A DNA stretch of 25,877 bases. It comes from an uncultured Chitinophagaceae bacterium. GTDB taxonomy: Bacteria; Bacteroidota; Bacteroidia; Chitinophagales; Chitinophagaceae. Shown here one piece after another: positions 7,381 through 15,007 of this stretch (positions are counted from its first letter, which is position 1; each line of letters starts with the position of its first letter). The notes below the pieces were generated by a model. It saw only the letters and a program-made list of their open reading frames with translations. It made no database searches and had not been told where the DNA came from. Where the stretch lies: the NCBI GenBank assembly GCA_937919945.1, contig CALESY010000012.1, forward strand, positions 1-25,877. The letters run 5' to 3'. Both the position numbers and the translations under genes were made by a program.

Positions 7381-7422
7381 AACCGGACACAATTAAAAAC
7401 TTTACAAAACTTAATTAAAGAA

Positions 7423-7821
7423 ATGGTAACAGATCCAATAGCAGACTACCTTACCCGCATTCGTAACGCACAAATGGCGCGTCACCGCATAGTTGAAATA
7501 CCTGCTTCAAATGTAAAAAAGCGTATCACAGAAATCCTGTATGACAAAGGATACATTCTGAAGTACAAATTTGAAGATGATAATAAACAAGGCATCATCA
7601 AAATAGCTTTGAAGTATAACGGACAAACTAAAGAGCCTGCCATTAAAGCATTGGAGCGTGTTAGCCGTCCGGGTTTGCGTCAGTACGCTAAGCCTGCTGA
7701 AATAAAGCGTGTGATGAGTGGTTTAGGTATAGCCATCGTTTCTACATCAAAAGGTGTAATGACTGATAAAGAAGCGCGTGCTAACAATGTAGGTGGCGAG
7801 GTAATGTGCCATATTTATTAA
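7423..7821 (+). CDS. rpsH: 30S ribosomal protein S8
   Basis: S8 binds helix 21 of 16S rRNA and nucleates the central domain. The 132 residues begin DPIADYLTRIRNAQ and end with the signature GVMTDKEARANNVGGEVMC, the usual 16S-binding end. A 98-base gap follows before rplF. Confidence 0.98.
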   Translation: MVTDPIADYLTRIRNAQMARHRIVEIPASNVKKRITEILYDKGYILKYKFEDDNKQGIIKIALKYNGQTKEPAIKALERVSRPGLRQYAKPAEIKRVMSGLGIAIVSTSKGVMTDKEARANNVGGEVMCHIY

Positions 7822-7919
7822 TAGATTAAAACAAACAGTACCTGATACATTAAGCCGGTTCCTATACAGGCTGACGAGGTTGGGATACTGAAACAATAAA
7901 CAAGTAAAAAGATTTTACG

Positions 7920-8474
7920 ATGTCTCGTATAGGTAAAAAGCCGGTAACAGTAGCAAAAGGCGTAACAGTAACAGTTACTCCAGCTAACGAAGTAGTATTC
8001 AAAGGCCCTAAGGGCGAATTGAAACAAGCTATCGACCGCGATATTAAAGTAGAAGTTGTAGGTGAAGAAGTACTTATCACACGCCCTACAGACCAAATAC
8101 GCCACCGCGCATTGCATGGTTTGTACCGTGCCTTGTTGCAAAACATGATGGTGGGTGTAACGGAAGGCTTCAAAACAGAACTTGAATTAGTGGGTGTGGG
8201 TTATCGTGCCGCTGTTACAGGTCAGCAATTAGATATGGCTTTGGGTTTCTCTCACAATATCATCTTCGATTTGCCGAAAGAAATCAAAGCAAATGCAATA
8301 GCTGAAAAAGGTCAGAATCCAAAAATAATCCTTGAATCAACAGATAAACAATTGCTGGGTGCAGTAGCTGCAAAAATACGTAGCCTGCGCAAGCCTGAGC
8401 CATACAAAGGTAAAGGTGTACGCTTCGCTGGTGAGGTTGTTCGCCGCAAAGCAGGTAAATCAGCTGGTAAGTAA
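7920..8474 (+). CDS. rplF: 50S ribosomal protein L6
   Basis: L6 lies by the L7/L12 stalk base and supports elongation-factor binding. The 184 residues have both family repeats: MSRIGKKPVTVAKGV at the start and the conserved KPEPYKGKGVRFAGEVVRRK at the end. A terminator-like hairpin begins only four bases after the stop codon. Confidence 0.98.
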   Translation: MSRIGKKPVTVAKGVTVTVTPANEVVFKGPKGELKQAIDRDIKVEVVGEEVLITRPTDQIRHRALHGLYRALLQNMMVGVTEGFKTELELVGVGYRAAVTGQQLDMALGFSHNIIFDLPKEIKANAIAEKGQNPKIILESTDKQLLGAVAAKIRSLRKPEPYKGKGVRFAGEVVRRKAGKSAGK

Positions 8475-8478
8475 TAAA

Positions 8479-8516
8479 AATTATCATCCGCTTGTGCGGG
8501 TGATAATTGCTTTTTT
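8479..8516 (+). terminator. Terminator-like hairpin between rplF and rplR
   Basis: AATTATCATCCGC (8479-8491) pairs with GCGGGTGATAATT (8496-8508) over 13 positions, with one G-T wobble and the tight loop TTGT. GC and six T residues follow. This is the full form of an intrinsic terminator, inside the spc operon. It may be partial, act as an attenuator or mark a processing point. The next 69 bases contain CTCAGCTGAG, a perfect 10-bp palindrome, before rplR. Confidence 0.75.
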
Positions 8517-8550
8517 AAATTTTGTAAAAAACCTCGGTAGCCACAAAGCC

Positions 8551-8560
8551 CTCAGCTGAG
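8551..8560. promoter_or_regulatory. Perfect palindrome in the rplR leader
   Basis: CTCAGCTGAG is self-complementary and lies 26 bases before the rplR ATG. It could be part of an RNA structure or an operator. No known site is recognised, and a 10-bp palindrome can occur by chance. Confidence 0.25.
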
Positions 8561-8585
8561 TGAGCCCGTAAAAAAACAGATAAAA

Positions 8586-8945
8586 ATGTCATTAGATCCA
8601 AAAGTACTCCGCCGTCAGAAATTGCGTTGGCGCATACGTGCCAAAGTTGTTGGCACAGCTACGCATCCACGCCTTTCTGTATTCCGTAGCAATAAGGATA
8701 TTTATGTGCAACTGATAGATGATGCAACAGGCACTACATTGGCTGCTGCTAACTCTCGTCAAAAGGACATAGCTGCACAAAAAGGCACTAAGGTTGAAAA
8801 AGCAGCAATGGTTGGTAAGGCTATAGCTCAAAAAGCTATCGCTTTAGGCATCGAAACTTGCACTTTCGACCGTGGTGGTTATTTATATCATGGTCGTGTT
8901 AAGTCTGTAGCAGATGGTGCACGCGAAGGTGGTTTGAAATTCTAA
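8586..8945 (+). CDS. rplR: 50S ribosomal protein L18
   Basis: L18 brings 5S rRNA into the large subunit. The 119 residues show RLSVFRSNKDIYVQLIDDATG (split by family motifs), KAIALGIETCTFDRGGYLYHGRV as neighbouring blocks, and the closing ADGAREGGLKF. It lies 111 bases after rplF, beyond the terminator-like hairpin, so it may depend on read-through or on a promoter I cannot identify. Confidence 0.98.
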   Translation: MSLDPKVLRRQKLRWRIRAKVVGTATHPRLSVFRSNKDIYVQLIDDATGTTLAAANSRQKDIAAQKGTKVEKAAMVGKAIAQKAIALGIETCTFDRGGYLYHGRVKSVADGAREGGLKF

Positions 8946-8982
8946 TTATTACATTGTTTAACTTTTTTCTTTTAGAAATATA

Positions 8983-9501
8983 ATGGCGAAGACACAATTT
9001 AATCGCGTAAAAGCCGGAGACCTGGAACTGCATGAAAAGGTAGTGGCTATCAACCGTGTGGTAAAAACCACAAAAGGTGGTCGTGCATTCAGCTTTTCAG
9101 CACTGGTGGTAGTTGGTAACGGACAAGGTGTAGTAGGTCACGGTCTGGGTAAGGCTAAAGAAGTACAGGAAGCTATCACTAAAGGTATAGACGACGCTAA
9201 GAAAAACCTGATAAAAGTACCTGTAATGAATGGTACTATCCCTCACGAGCAGTTTGCTAAAGAGGGTGCTGCTAAAGTGTTAATAAAACCAGCAGCACAT
9301 GGTACGGGTGTTATAGCAGGTGGTAGCATGCGTGCAGTATTGGAAGCAGTAGGTGTTACAGACGTATTGTCTAAGTCTCTAGGTTCTGCAAATCCTCACA
9401 ACGTAGTAAAAGCTACTTTCGTTGCATTGGGTATGCTGCGTGAGCCTGTTGCCGTAGCAAAAGAGCGCAACATTAGCCTGAAGAAAGTATTCAACGGCTA
9501 G
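8983..9501 (+). CDS. rpsE: 30S ribosomal protein S5
   Basis: S5 sits at the mRNA entry channel and affects decoding fidelity. The 172 residues contain the double-stranded-RNA-binding half (VVKTTKGGRAFSFSALVVVG, GVVGHGLGKAKEV) and the C-terminal fold with GTGVIAGGSMRAVLEAVGV and SLGSANPHNVVKAT. Length and order are normal. Confidence 0.98.
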   Translation: MAKTQFNRVKAGDLELHEKVVAINRVVKTTKGGRAFSFSALVVVGNGQGVVGHGLGKAKEVQEAITKGIDDAKKNLIKVPVMNGTIPHEQFAKEGAAKVLIKPAAHGTGVIAGGSMRAVLEAVGVTDVLSKSLGSANPHNVVKATFVALGMLREPVAVAKERNISLKKVFNG

Positions 9502-9563
9502 TAACTGCCCTTGACACTGATTTATTGATTTTTGAATTTTAACTTTTGAATTATAATAGCGTC

Positions 9564-9749
9564 ATGGCTAAGATTAAAATTACACAGACGAAGAGCGGAA
9601 TTGACCGTCCGGAGCGCCAAAAGCGTACACTGGTAGCGTTGGGCCTGCGTAAAATGCATGCTACTGTAGAAGTAGAGGCTACGCCACAGATACTGGGTAT
9701 GGTACGCACCGTTAATCATCTGGTGAAAGTAGAAGAAGTAAAAGCTTAA
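9564..9749 (+). CDS. rpmD: 50S ribosomal protein L30
   Basis: L30 is a small peripheral large-subunit protein. The ATG at 9564 gives 61 residues starting MAKIKITQTKSGIDRP, the normal start; the frame also opens at a TTG at 9546, but those six residues are not part of the family. The motif RQKRTLVALGLRKMHATVEV and the end MVRTVNHLVKVEEV are typical. Confidence 0.95.
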   Translation: MAKIKITQTKSGIDRPERQKRTLVALGLRKMHATVEVEATPQILGMVRTVNHLVKVEEVKA

Positions 9750-9761
9750 TTATTAACTGAT

Positions 9762-9788
9762 TTGCGAGCGGTTTTACATTCCGCGCAA
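9762..9788 (+). promoter_or_regulatory. Hairpin between rpmD and rplO
   Basis: TTGC (9762-9765) and GCGG (9768-9771) can pair with CCGC (9781-9784) and GCAA (9785-9788) around a two-base GA bulge. No T run follows. The function is unknown. Confidence 0.35.
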
Positions 9789-9806
9789 GTTCAAAAATTG
9801 TAAACT

Positions 9807-10253
9807 ATGCAATTACACAATCTTAAACCTGCAGAAGGTTCAGTACAAAAAGTAAAACGTATAGGCCGTGGTGAAGGTAGCGGTCATGGTGGTACTGCCA
9901 CTCGTGGTAACAAGGGTGCTCAATCAAACACCGGTTACAGCCGCAAAGTAGGCCACGAAGGTGGTCAGATGCCTATTCAACGCCGTATGCCAAAACGTGG
10001 TTTCAAAAACATAAACCGTGTTGAATACAAAGTTTTCAACCTTGGCCAGTTAGACTTCCTGATTGAAAAATATGCTATTCAGGAGTTTTCGCTGGATAAT
10101 CTTTATATCAATGGCCTCATCAGCCGTACCGACTTAGTGAAGATACTGGGTGCAGGCGAAATGAAGACCAAAATGGTATTTAAAGTTAATGCCATCAGCC
10201 AGAAAGCTAAAGCGGCTATTGAAGCTGCCGGCGGCTCTGTAGAACTGGTTTAA
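9807..10253 (+). CDS. rplO: 50S ribosomal protein L15
   Basis: L15 is a late-assembly protein that threads a glycine-rich N-terminal extension through 23S rRNA. The 148 residues begin MQLHNLKPAEGS, with the expected RIGRGEGSGHGGTATRGNKG and a C-terminal domain ending in EAAGGSVELV. A strong hairpin follows 15 bases after the stop. Confidence 0.98.
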   Translation: MQLHNLKPAEGSVQKVKRIGRGEGSGHGGTATRGNKGAQSNTGYSRKVGHEGGQMPIQRRMPKRGFKNINRVEYKVFNLGQLDFLIEKYAIQEFSLDNLYINGLISRTDLVKILGAGEMKTKMVFKVNAISQKAKAAIEAAGGSVELV

Positions 10254-10268
10254 CCATATTCTGTTCCT

Positions 10269-10298
10269 AAAAGACGCATTTGGTAAAATGCGTCTTTT
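10269..10298 (+). terminator. Terminator-like hairpin between rplO and secY
   Basis: AAAAGACGCATTT (10269-10281) and AAATGCGTCTTTT (10286-10298) are perfectly complementary over 13 bp around the loop GGTA, and the 3' arm ends in TTTT. The A/T symmetry makes it potentially bidirectional. It would separate the ribosomal protein genes from secY-map. Confidence 0.75.
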
Positions 10299-10340
10299 AT
10301 CGTTTATTCGCATTTCATTTTTGATTAACTACAGTTCCAA

Positions 10341-11684
10341 GTGAAGAAACTAATTGAAACGCTTAAAAATATATGGAGTATCGAAGAACTCCGTAAGCGA
10401 ATCCTATTTACTATCCTGCTGATAGCCATCTATCGCGTTGGTTGTGGCATTACCTTGCCAGGTATCAATCCGCAAATGCTGGCATTAGACAATAGCGACG
10501 GCGGCCTGCTTGGCTTGTTCAATATGTTTGCTGGTGGCGCATTCAGCAAAGCATCTATTTTCGCATTAGGCGTAATGCCTTATATCTCTGCTTCTATCTT
10601 CATGCAATTAGCAGGTATCGTTATACCGCAATTTGCTAAAATGCAACGTGAGGAAAGCGGGCGTAAAAAAATGAACCAGTACACACGTTATCTTACTGTA
10701 TTGGTTACTGCGTTTCAGGCAAGTGCTTATGTTGCATACCTCCGTACGCAAACAGCTCAAGCTATTGTGCCAGAATTTAGTACTTTCCTATTCTGGTTAT
10801 CTACTGTTGTAGTACTAACAGCAGGTACGTTATTTGTAATGTGGATGGGTGAAAAAATAACAGACAAAGGTATAGGTAATGGTGTTTCACTTATTATCAT
10901 GGTTGGTATCCTTGCTCGTTTCCCAGAGTCTGTAGTACAAGAGTTTGCTGCACGCAACATAGGTGGTGGCGGTGGATTGCTGATATTCCTGATAGAAATT
11001 GCCATATTTATAGCAGTAATAGTAGGCTTGATACTTCTTACACAAGGTACTCGTAAAATACCTCTTAACTATGCACGCCGCATAATAGGTAACAATGCTG
11101 CTAAAGAAGTAGGTGGTGCAAGAGACTTCATTCCTTTGAAAGTGAACTCTTCAGGTGTGATGCCTATTATCTTCGCGCAGGCTATATTGTTTATTCCTGC
11201 TACATTGGTTGGTTTCAGCCAAAACGAAACAGCACAAGGCTTTGTAAGAGCTATGTCAGACCCTCAGTCGTTATGGTATAATATCACTTATGCTGTATTG
11301 GTTATAGCATTCACATACTTCTATACAGCGCTGATATTCAATCCGACAGAAATGGCTGATAATCTGAAGCGCAATAACAGCTTCATACCGGGTGTTAAAC
11401 CAGGTGAACCTACTGCGGATTATATTGCAACCATCATGGATCGTATTACGCTTCCCGGTGCTATCTTCCTGGCAGTTGCTGGTATATTGCCTGGCATTGC
11501 AGGTTTGTTTAAAGTAACTAGTGGTTTTGCTTCATTCTTCGGTGGTACGTCTATGCTTATAGGTGTAGGTGTTATACTCGATACTTTGCAGCAAATAGAA
11601 AGCCACTTGCTCATGCGTCAATACGATGGCCTGATGAAAACAGGACGTATCATGGGGCGTCAAGGTGCAGGTGCTACAGTTTAA
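10341..11684 (+). CDS. secY: Preprotein translocase subunit SecY
   Basis: SecY is the pore subunit of the Sec translocon in the inner membrane and works with SecE, SecG and SecA. The 447 residues start from GTG at 10341 with MKKLIETLKNIWSIEELRKR, the usual cytosolic start before the first membrane helix; ten hydrophobic segments follow. The plug/TM2 region (GGLLGLFNMFAGGAFSKASI), the loop-defining GMGNGVSL-like GIGNGVSLIIM, and NPTEMADNLKRNNSFIPG with GVKPG are conserved. map follows after 16 bases. An apparent terminator precedes it, so it may have its own promoter; none is clear. Confidence 0.98.
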   Translation: MKKLIETLKNIWSIEELRKRILFTILLIAIYRVGCGITLPGINPQMLALDNSDGGLLGLFNMFAGGAFSKASIFALGVMPYISASIFMQLAGIVIPQFAKMQREESGRKKMNQYTRYLTVLVTAFQASAYVAYLRTQTAQAIVPEFSTFLFWLSTVVVLTAGTLFVMWMGEKITDKGIGNGVSLIIMVGILARFPESVVQEFAARNIGGGGGLLIFLIEIAIFIAVIVGLILLTQGTRKIPLNYARRIIGNNAAKEVGGARDFIPLKVNSSGVMPIIFAQAILFIPATLVGFSQNETAQGFVRAMSDPQSLWYNITYAVLVIAFTYFYTALIFNPTEMADNLKRNNSFIPGVKPGEPTADYIATIMDRITLPGAIFLAVAGILPGIAGLFKVTSGFASFFGGTSMLIGVGVILDTLQQIESHLLMRQYDGLMKTGRIMGRQGAGATV

Positions 11685-11700
11685 TATTGATTAGTGAGAA

Positions 11701-12543
11701 ATGATACATATAAGAAGCAAAGACGAAATTGAATTAATACGTAAAAGCGCTTTAACAGTCACTGCCACCTTAACACAGGTGGCAAACTTTTTGAAGCCGG
11801 GTATTACTACTGCTGCTATTGATAAGATGGCAGAGGAGTTTATACGCGATAATGGCGGGATACCTTCTTTTAAAGGTTATGGACCTTCCTACTCACCATT
11901 CCCGGCATCACTGTGTATCTCTGTCAATGAAGTAGTAGTTCATGGTTTTCCGAGCGATTATGAATTGAAAGACGGCGACATTATATCGGTTGATTGTGGT
12001 GTGTATATGAACGGTTATCATGGTGATCATGCCTATACATTTGCTATTGGTAATGTAAAGCCAGAACTGTTGAAATTGATGCGTGTTACTAAAGAGTCGC
12101 TGGCAAGGGCTATAGCAGAGGCAAGAGAAGGCAACAGGGTCGGTGATATATCTTACGCGGTTGAAAACTATACTGCACGTGAGCATGGTTATGGTGTAGT
12201 ACGGGAGTTGGTAGGTCATGGAGTAGGCAAAAAACTACACGAAGACCCGCAAGTACCTAACTATGGACGTCGGGGAGATGGGAAACGCCTGAAAGAAAAT
12301 ATGGTATTGGCTATAGAGCCAATGATAAACCTCGGTACGCGCGATGTACTGACACTTGAAGATGGATGGACTGTAATAACAGCTGACGGTAAGCCTGCAG
12401 TACACTACGAACATACTACCCGTGTGGGTAAAAATAAAGGCGAGGCATTGTCTAGCTTTATACCTATTGAAGCTGCTGAAAGAGCCAATAAAGAGCTCAA
12501 TACCGGACATTTGGATACCGTAGAAGCAACGGTTAACGCATAA
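11701..12543 (+). CDS. map: Type I methionine aminopeptidase
   Basis: The enzyme removes the N-terminal methionine from new proteins. All metal ligands of the pita-bread fold are present: D98 (VDCG), D109 (GDHAYTF), H173 (VGHGVG), E206 (AIEPM) and E237 (HYEHT). The substrate-binding H81 (HGFP) and H180 (KKLHEDP) are also there. There is no N-terminal zinc-finger extension. At 280 residues it is 15-30 longer than most type I enzymes because of a charged tail after the catalytic core (about 250-280). It is cotranscribed with secY and closes this block. Confidence 0.97.
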   Translation: MIHIRSKDEIELIRKSALTVTATLTQVANFLKPGITTAAIDKMAEEFIRDNGGIPSFKGYGPSYSPFPASLCISVNEVVVHGFPSDYELKDGDIISVDCGVYMNGYHGDHAYTFAIGNVKPELLKLMRVTKESLARAIAEAREGNRVGDISYAVENYTAREHGYGVVRELVGHGVGKKLHEDPQVPNYGRRGDGKRLKENMVLAIEPMINLGTRDVLTLEDGWTVITADGKPAVHYEHTTRVGKNKGEALSSFIPIEAAERANKELNTGHLDTVEATVNA

Positions 12544-12547
12544 CATA

Positions 12548-12568
12548 AAAGCCCCTTAATGGGGCTTT
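12548..12568. terminator. Bidirectional terminator between map and lgt
   Basis: AAAGCCCC (12548-12555) pairs perfectly with GGGGCTTT (12561-12568) around TTAAT. It lies between two converging genes and has A/T flanks on both sides, so it can end transcripts from both. Confidence 0.85.
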
Positions 12569-12573
12569 ATTAT

Positions 12574-13860
12574 TTATGTAGTAGCGGTTGTTTGCTGCTT
12601 CCTGTTGAATACTAATAATAAAATACCGATAATGATAAGCAGCGTAGATATTATCTCTGCTTGTGTAGGATGTAAGAAACCCCAATCGTATTTGTAGTTA
12701 ACACGTATCTTTTCTACTAAAAATCGTTCTGCACCATTAAATATCAGGTAAATGCCAAACATTTGCCAAGGTGCTTTAAGCCGCTTGCGTATAGACCATA
12801 GGAAGAAGAATATGCCAACACAAACTATAGCTTCGTATAGTGGAGTGGGGAATACACCAACTGGTAAAACGGCACAATAATTATCTCTGCATCCTGCTAT
12901 TGCTACTCCTTCATTATTTACATTGTGAGGGTAGTTCATAGCATACAGCCAATCTGGTAGCCACGATGGTGCAGGTGCTTTTATATGTGGCACGTCTTTC
13001 AGGTCTCCGAAGTTGTTTACAAAATAGGGGTGTGCTGCTTGCAGCATTTGTTCGTACTCACCTTGTACTGCAGGGCGAAGGTTCCCGTTTTGTTCTGTTA
13101 CATAAGCACTGTTAAATATACCCCAATCACCATCGCCCGATAGCTGACAGCCTAATCTGCCAACACCATAAGCAAGTATTAAAGCAGGTGCAGCTGCATC
13201 GCACAGGTGTTTGAAAGGTATGCTGTGTTTACGTGCATAAAAAACCAATGCTATCGTTGCAACAATCAAACCACCATAAAAAGTAAGCCCTGATGAGGAG
13301 AGCAGGCTTTCCATCGGGTTTCGGATAAAGTCATCCCATGTTTCAAATGCATTAAATATTTTAGCACCTGCCAAACCACCAACTGCACATATCATTACTA
13401 TCTCGCTTATGCGCTGATATGGATGTATCGCAATTCTTTTGGTAGTTGGTTCTGCTAATTGTTCCTTCTTCTTTTCAGCATACTTAAAATAGCACATTAT
13501 AGCAGCGCCTATTATCCCCACTAGCAAGTTACCTTTCATCGAAAATAAGTAACCCATTGGGTCTGGCGATACTTCGGCAATATTGCCAAACATACCACCT
13601 ACCTTGAATCCTAATACAAAACCCAATAATGCTGACAGTATCAACTCATTCGTTGTAACAGGTTTGCCAACTTCAATATTAGTATATGTTGGCGATAGCA
13701 GTCCTTCTTCTTCTTTTCTTTTCAGCTCTTTTTGCATAGCCCATGCAGCAAACAGGAATGCAATGGCTACCATCAGCCCGAATGTTTTGAATATACTGAG
13801 CCATGCAGGCATATCTGTGCCAAGCAGGCTTTCTAACAGGTGCTCAATATCAGGATACAT
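12574..13860 (-). CDS. lgt: Prolipoprotein diacylglyceryl transferase, enlarged form
   Basis: Lgt moves a diacylglyceryl group from phosphatidylglycerol to the lipobox cysteine of prolipoproteins in the inner membrane. Recognisable parts are GLTFYGGL (191-198), the signature region YGVGRLGCQLSGDGDWG (231-247), PTPLYEA (338-344), ERFLVEKIR (378-386) and HPTQAEIIS (397-405), within several membrane helices. At 428 residues it is far longer than E. coli's 291, with an extra helical N-terminal part and a soluble insert at about 249-336. E. coli's essential histidine in SFHGG is tyrosine here (TFYGG), which I believe recurs in Bacteroidota. The three lipoprotein genes further along would be its substrates. 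Confidence 0.9.
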   Translation of the reverse strand: MYPDIEHLLESLLGTDMPAWLSIFKTFGLMVAIAFLFAAWAMQKELKRKEEEGLLSPTYTNIEVGKPVTTNELILSALLGFVLGFKVGGMFGNIAEVSPDPMGYLFSMKGNLLVGIIGAAIMCYFKYAEKKKEQLAEPTTKRIAIHPYQRISEIVMICAVGGLAGAKIFNAFETWDDFIRNPMESLLSSSGLTFYGGLIVATIALVFYARKHSIPFKHLCDAAAPALILAYGVGRLGCQLSGDGDWGIFNSAYVTEQNGNLRPAVQGEYEQMLQAAHPYFVNNFGDLKDVPHIKAPAPSWLPDWLYAMNYPHNVNNEGVAIAGCRDNYCAVLPVGVFPTPLYEAIVCVGIFFFLWSIRKRLKAPWQMFGIYLIFNGAERFLVEKIRVNYKYDWGFLHPTQAEIISTLLIIIGILLLVFNRKQQTTATT

Positions 13861-13917
13861 ACGGGTAAAATTAGTTGTTTTGTGTTAAGGGGTATGTGTA
13901 TGCTTGTTAAAAATTAT

Positions 13918-14805
13918 TCACTTTAGCGACAATGCCTCTAATGTTTTGATTATCATATTTTCAATAGCCGCATTCGCATCTGCAGAAAATGTTTTAGTAG
14001 CCCTGTTGTTAATGACTGTACTGACAGACAGGCAATGATGTTGTAGTACTTTACCAAGACCATATAGTGCAGATGTTTCCATCTCATAATTCAGCACACG
14101 CATATTACGGGTGCTGAATGTAGTTATAGCATCCATCATATTGGGTATTGCAGGCATGGTACGCAAATGCCTGGCCTGTGGTGCATAAAAACCGGGTGCA
14201 GTAACGGTGATGCCGTGCAAAAAATCACTTCCGAAATATTTACGTAATTGTATTGACGCTTCTGAAATATATGGTTTGATATTACTGTTTTGTAGGCGTG
14301 TATGCAGCCCGAACTCATGTAGTATGTATTGCTCGTCAGTATTATTTTGCAAGTTGTAGAAATGCAGCAGGTTGTCTATACCAATGGCGTACGATGAAAC
14401 TATAAGGCTGTCTGTGGCAACATCCGCCTGCATAGTACCACAAGTGCCCATGCGTATTATATGCAGGCTTGTTGTTTGGGCTTTTGCAATACGGCTTTTG
14501 AAATCAATATTTGCCAACGCATCCAATTCGTTCATGACAATATCAATATTATCTGTACCAATTCCGGTACTGATAGCTGATATGGTATGCTTACCAATGC
14601 TGCCTGTATGAGTAATAAACTCCCTATGCTGTACTTTATATTGTAGCTTATCAAAATGTTTTGATACGAGTGGTACTCTTGCAGGGTCGCCAACTAATAG
14701 TATGATGCCTCCTAATTGTTCGGGTTTCAGGTTCAGGTGATATATCGCGCCGCTTTTAGTAAGTATCAGTTCTGATGCACCCAATGTATGTTGCGGCAGG
14801 TTCAT
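13918..14805 (-). CDS. Nucleoside phosphorylase, uridine phosphorylase-like
   Basis: This family splits a nucleoside with phosphate into free base and ribose-1-phosphate for salvage. Visible motifs are GDPAR (39-43) and RMGTCGT (118-124) for phosphate, STGIG (79-83), and NYEMETSALYGL (239-250) for ribose. The stretch FYAPQAR (206-212) aligns by eye with E. coli Udp FYPGQER, whose Gln and Arg bind uracil, so uridine is the best guess for substrate. At 295 residues it is longer than Udp (253), with extra N-terminal residues. It stands alone, 57 bases upstream of lgt on the same strand; no other salvage gene is nearby. Confidence 0.85.
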   Translation of the reverse strand: MNLPQHTLGASELILTKSGAIYHLNLKPEQLGGIILLVGDPARVPLVSKHFDKLQYKVQHREFITHTGSIGKHTISAISTGIGTDNIDIVMNELDALANIDFKSRIAKAQTTSLHIIRMGTCGTMQADVATDSLIVSSYAIGIDNLLHFYNLQNNTDEQYILHEFGLHTRLQNSNIKPYISEASIQLRKYFGSDFLHGITVTAPGFYAPQARHLRTMPAIPNMMDAITTFSTRNMRVLNYEMETSALYGLGKVLQHHCLSVSTVINNRATKTFSADANAAIENMIIKTLEALSLK

Positions 14806-14823
14806 TTATTTTGTTTTTTGTTC

Positions 14824-14853
14824 TTGTAAAGAAACGATTTTTTACTACATTTG
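14824..14853 (+). promoter_or_regulatory. Promoter of tRNA-Cys
   Basis: TTG at 14824-14826, a 19-base spacer, then TACATTTG at 14846-14853. The downstream bases CAATCCC closely match CAGTCCC after the rpsJ promoter. Initiation would fall a few bases before the mature tRNA 5' end at 14867. Confidence 0.8.
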
Positions 14854-14866
14854 CAATCCCTCGACT

Positions 14867-14937
14867 GGTCCTGTGGCCGAGTGGCTAGGCAGAGCTCTGC
14901 AAAAGCTCCCACAGCGGTTCGAATCCGCTCGGGACCT
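14867..14937 (+). tRNA. tRNA-Cys (anticodon GCA)
   Basis: A full cloverleaf can be folded by hand. The acceptor stem GGTCCTG pairs with CGGGACC (one T-G wobble). The D stem is GCC/GGC. The anticodon stem GAGCT/AGCTC closes the loop CTGCAAA with anticodon GCA. The variable loop has four bases, and the T stem AGCGG/CCGCT has the loop TTCGAAT. The discriminator is T, as expected for cysteine. CCA is not encoded. It stands alone with its own promoter and terminator. Confidence 0.97.
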
Positions 14938-14950
14938 CAAAAAATAAGTT

Positions 14951-14975
14951 AAAACCCGCTACTGTAGCGGGTTTT
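14951..14975. terminator. Terminator after tRNA-Cys
   Basis: AAAACCCGCT (14951-14960) pairs with AGCGGGTTTT (14966-14975), extendable to AC/GT around one base. The A and T ends make it usable from both sides, so it can also end the minus-strand gene that stops at 15008. Confidence 0.85.
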
Positions 14976-15007
14976 AGTTTGTTATGGTATTTATTATCTT
15001 ATTTCTG

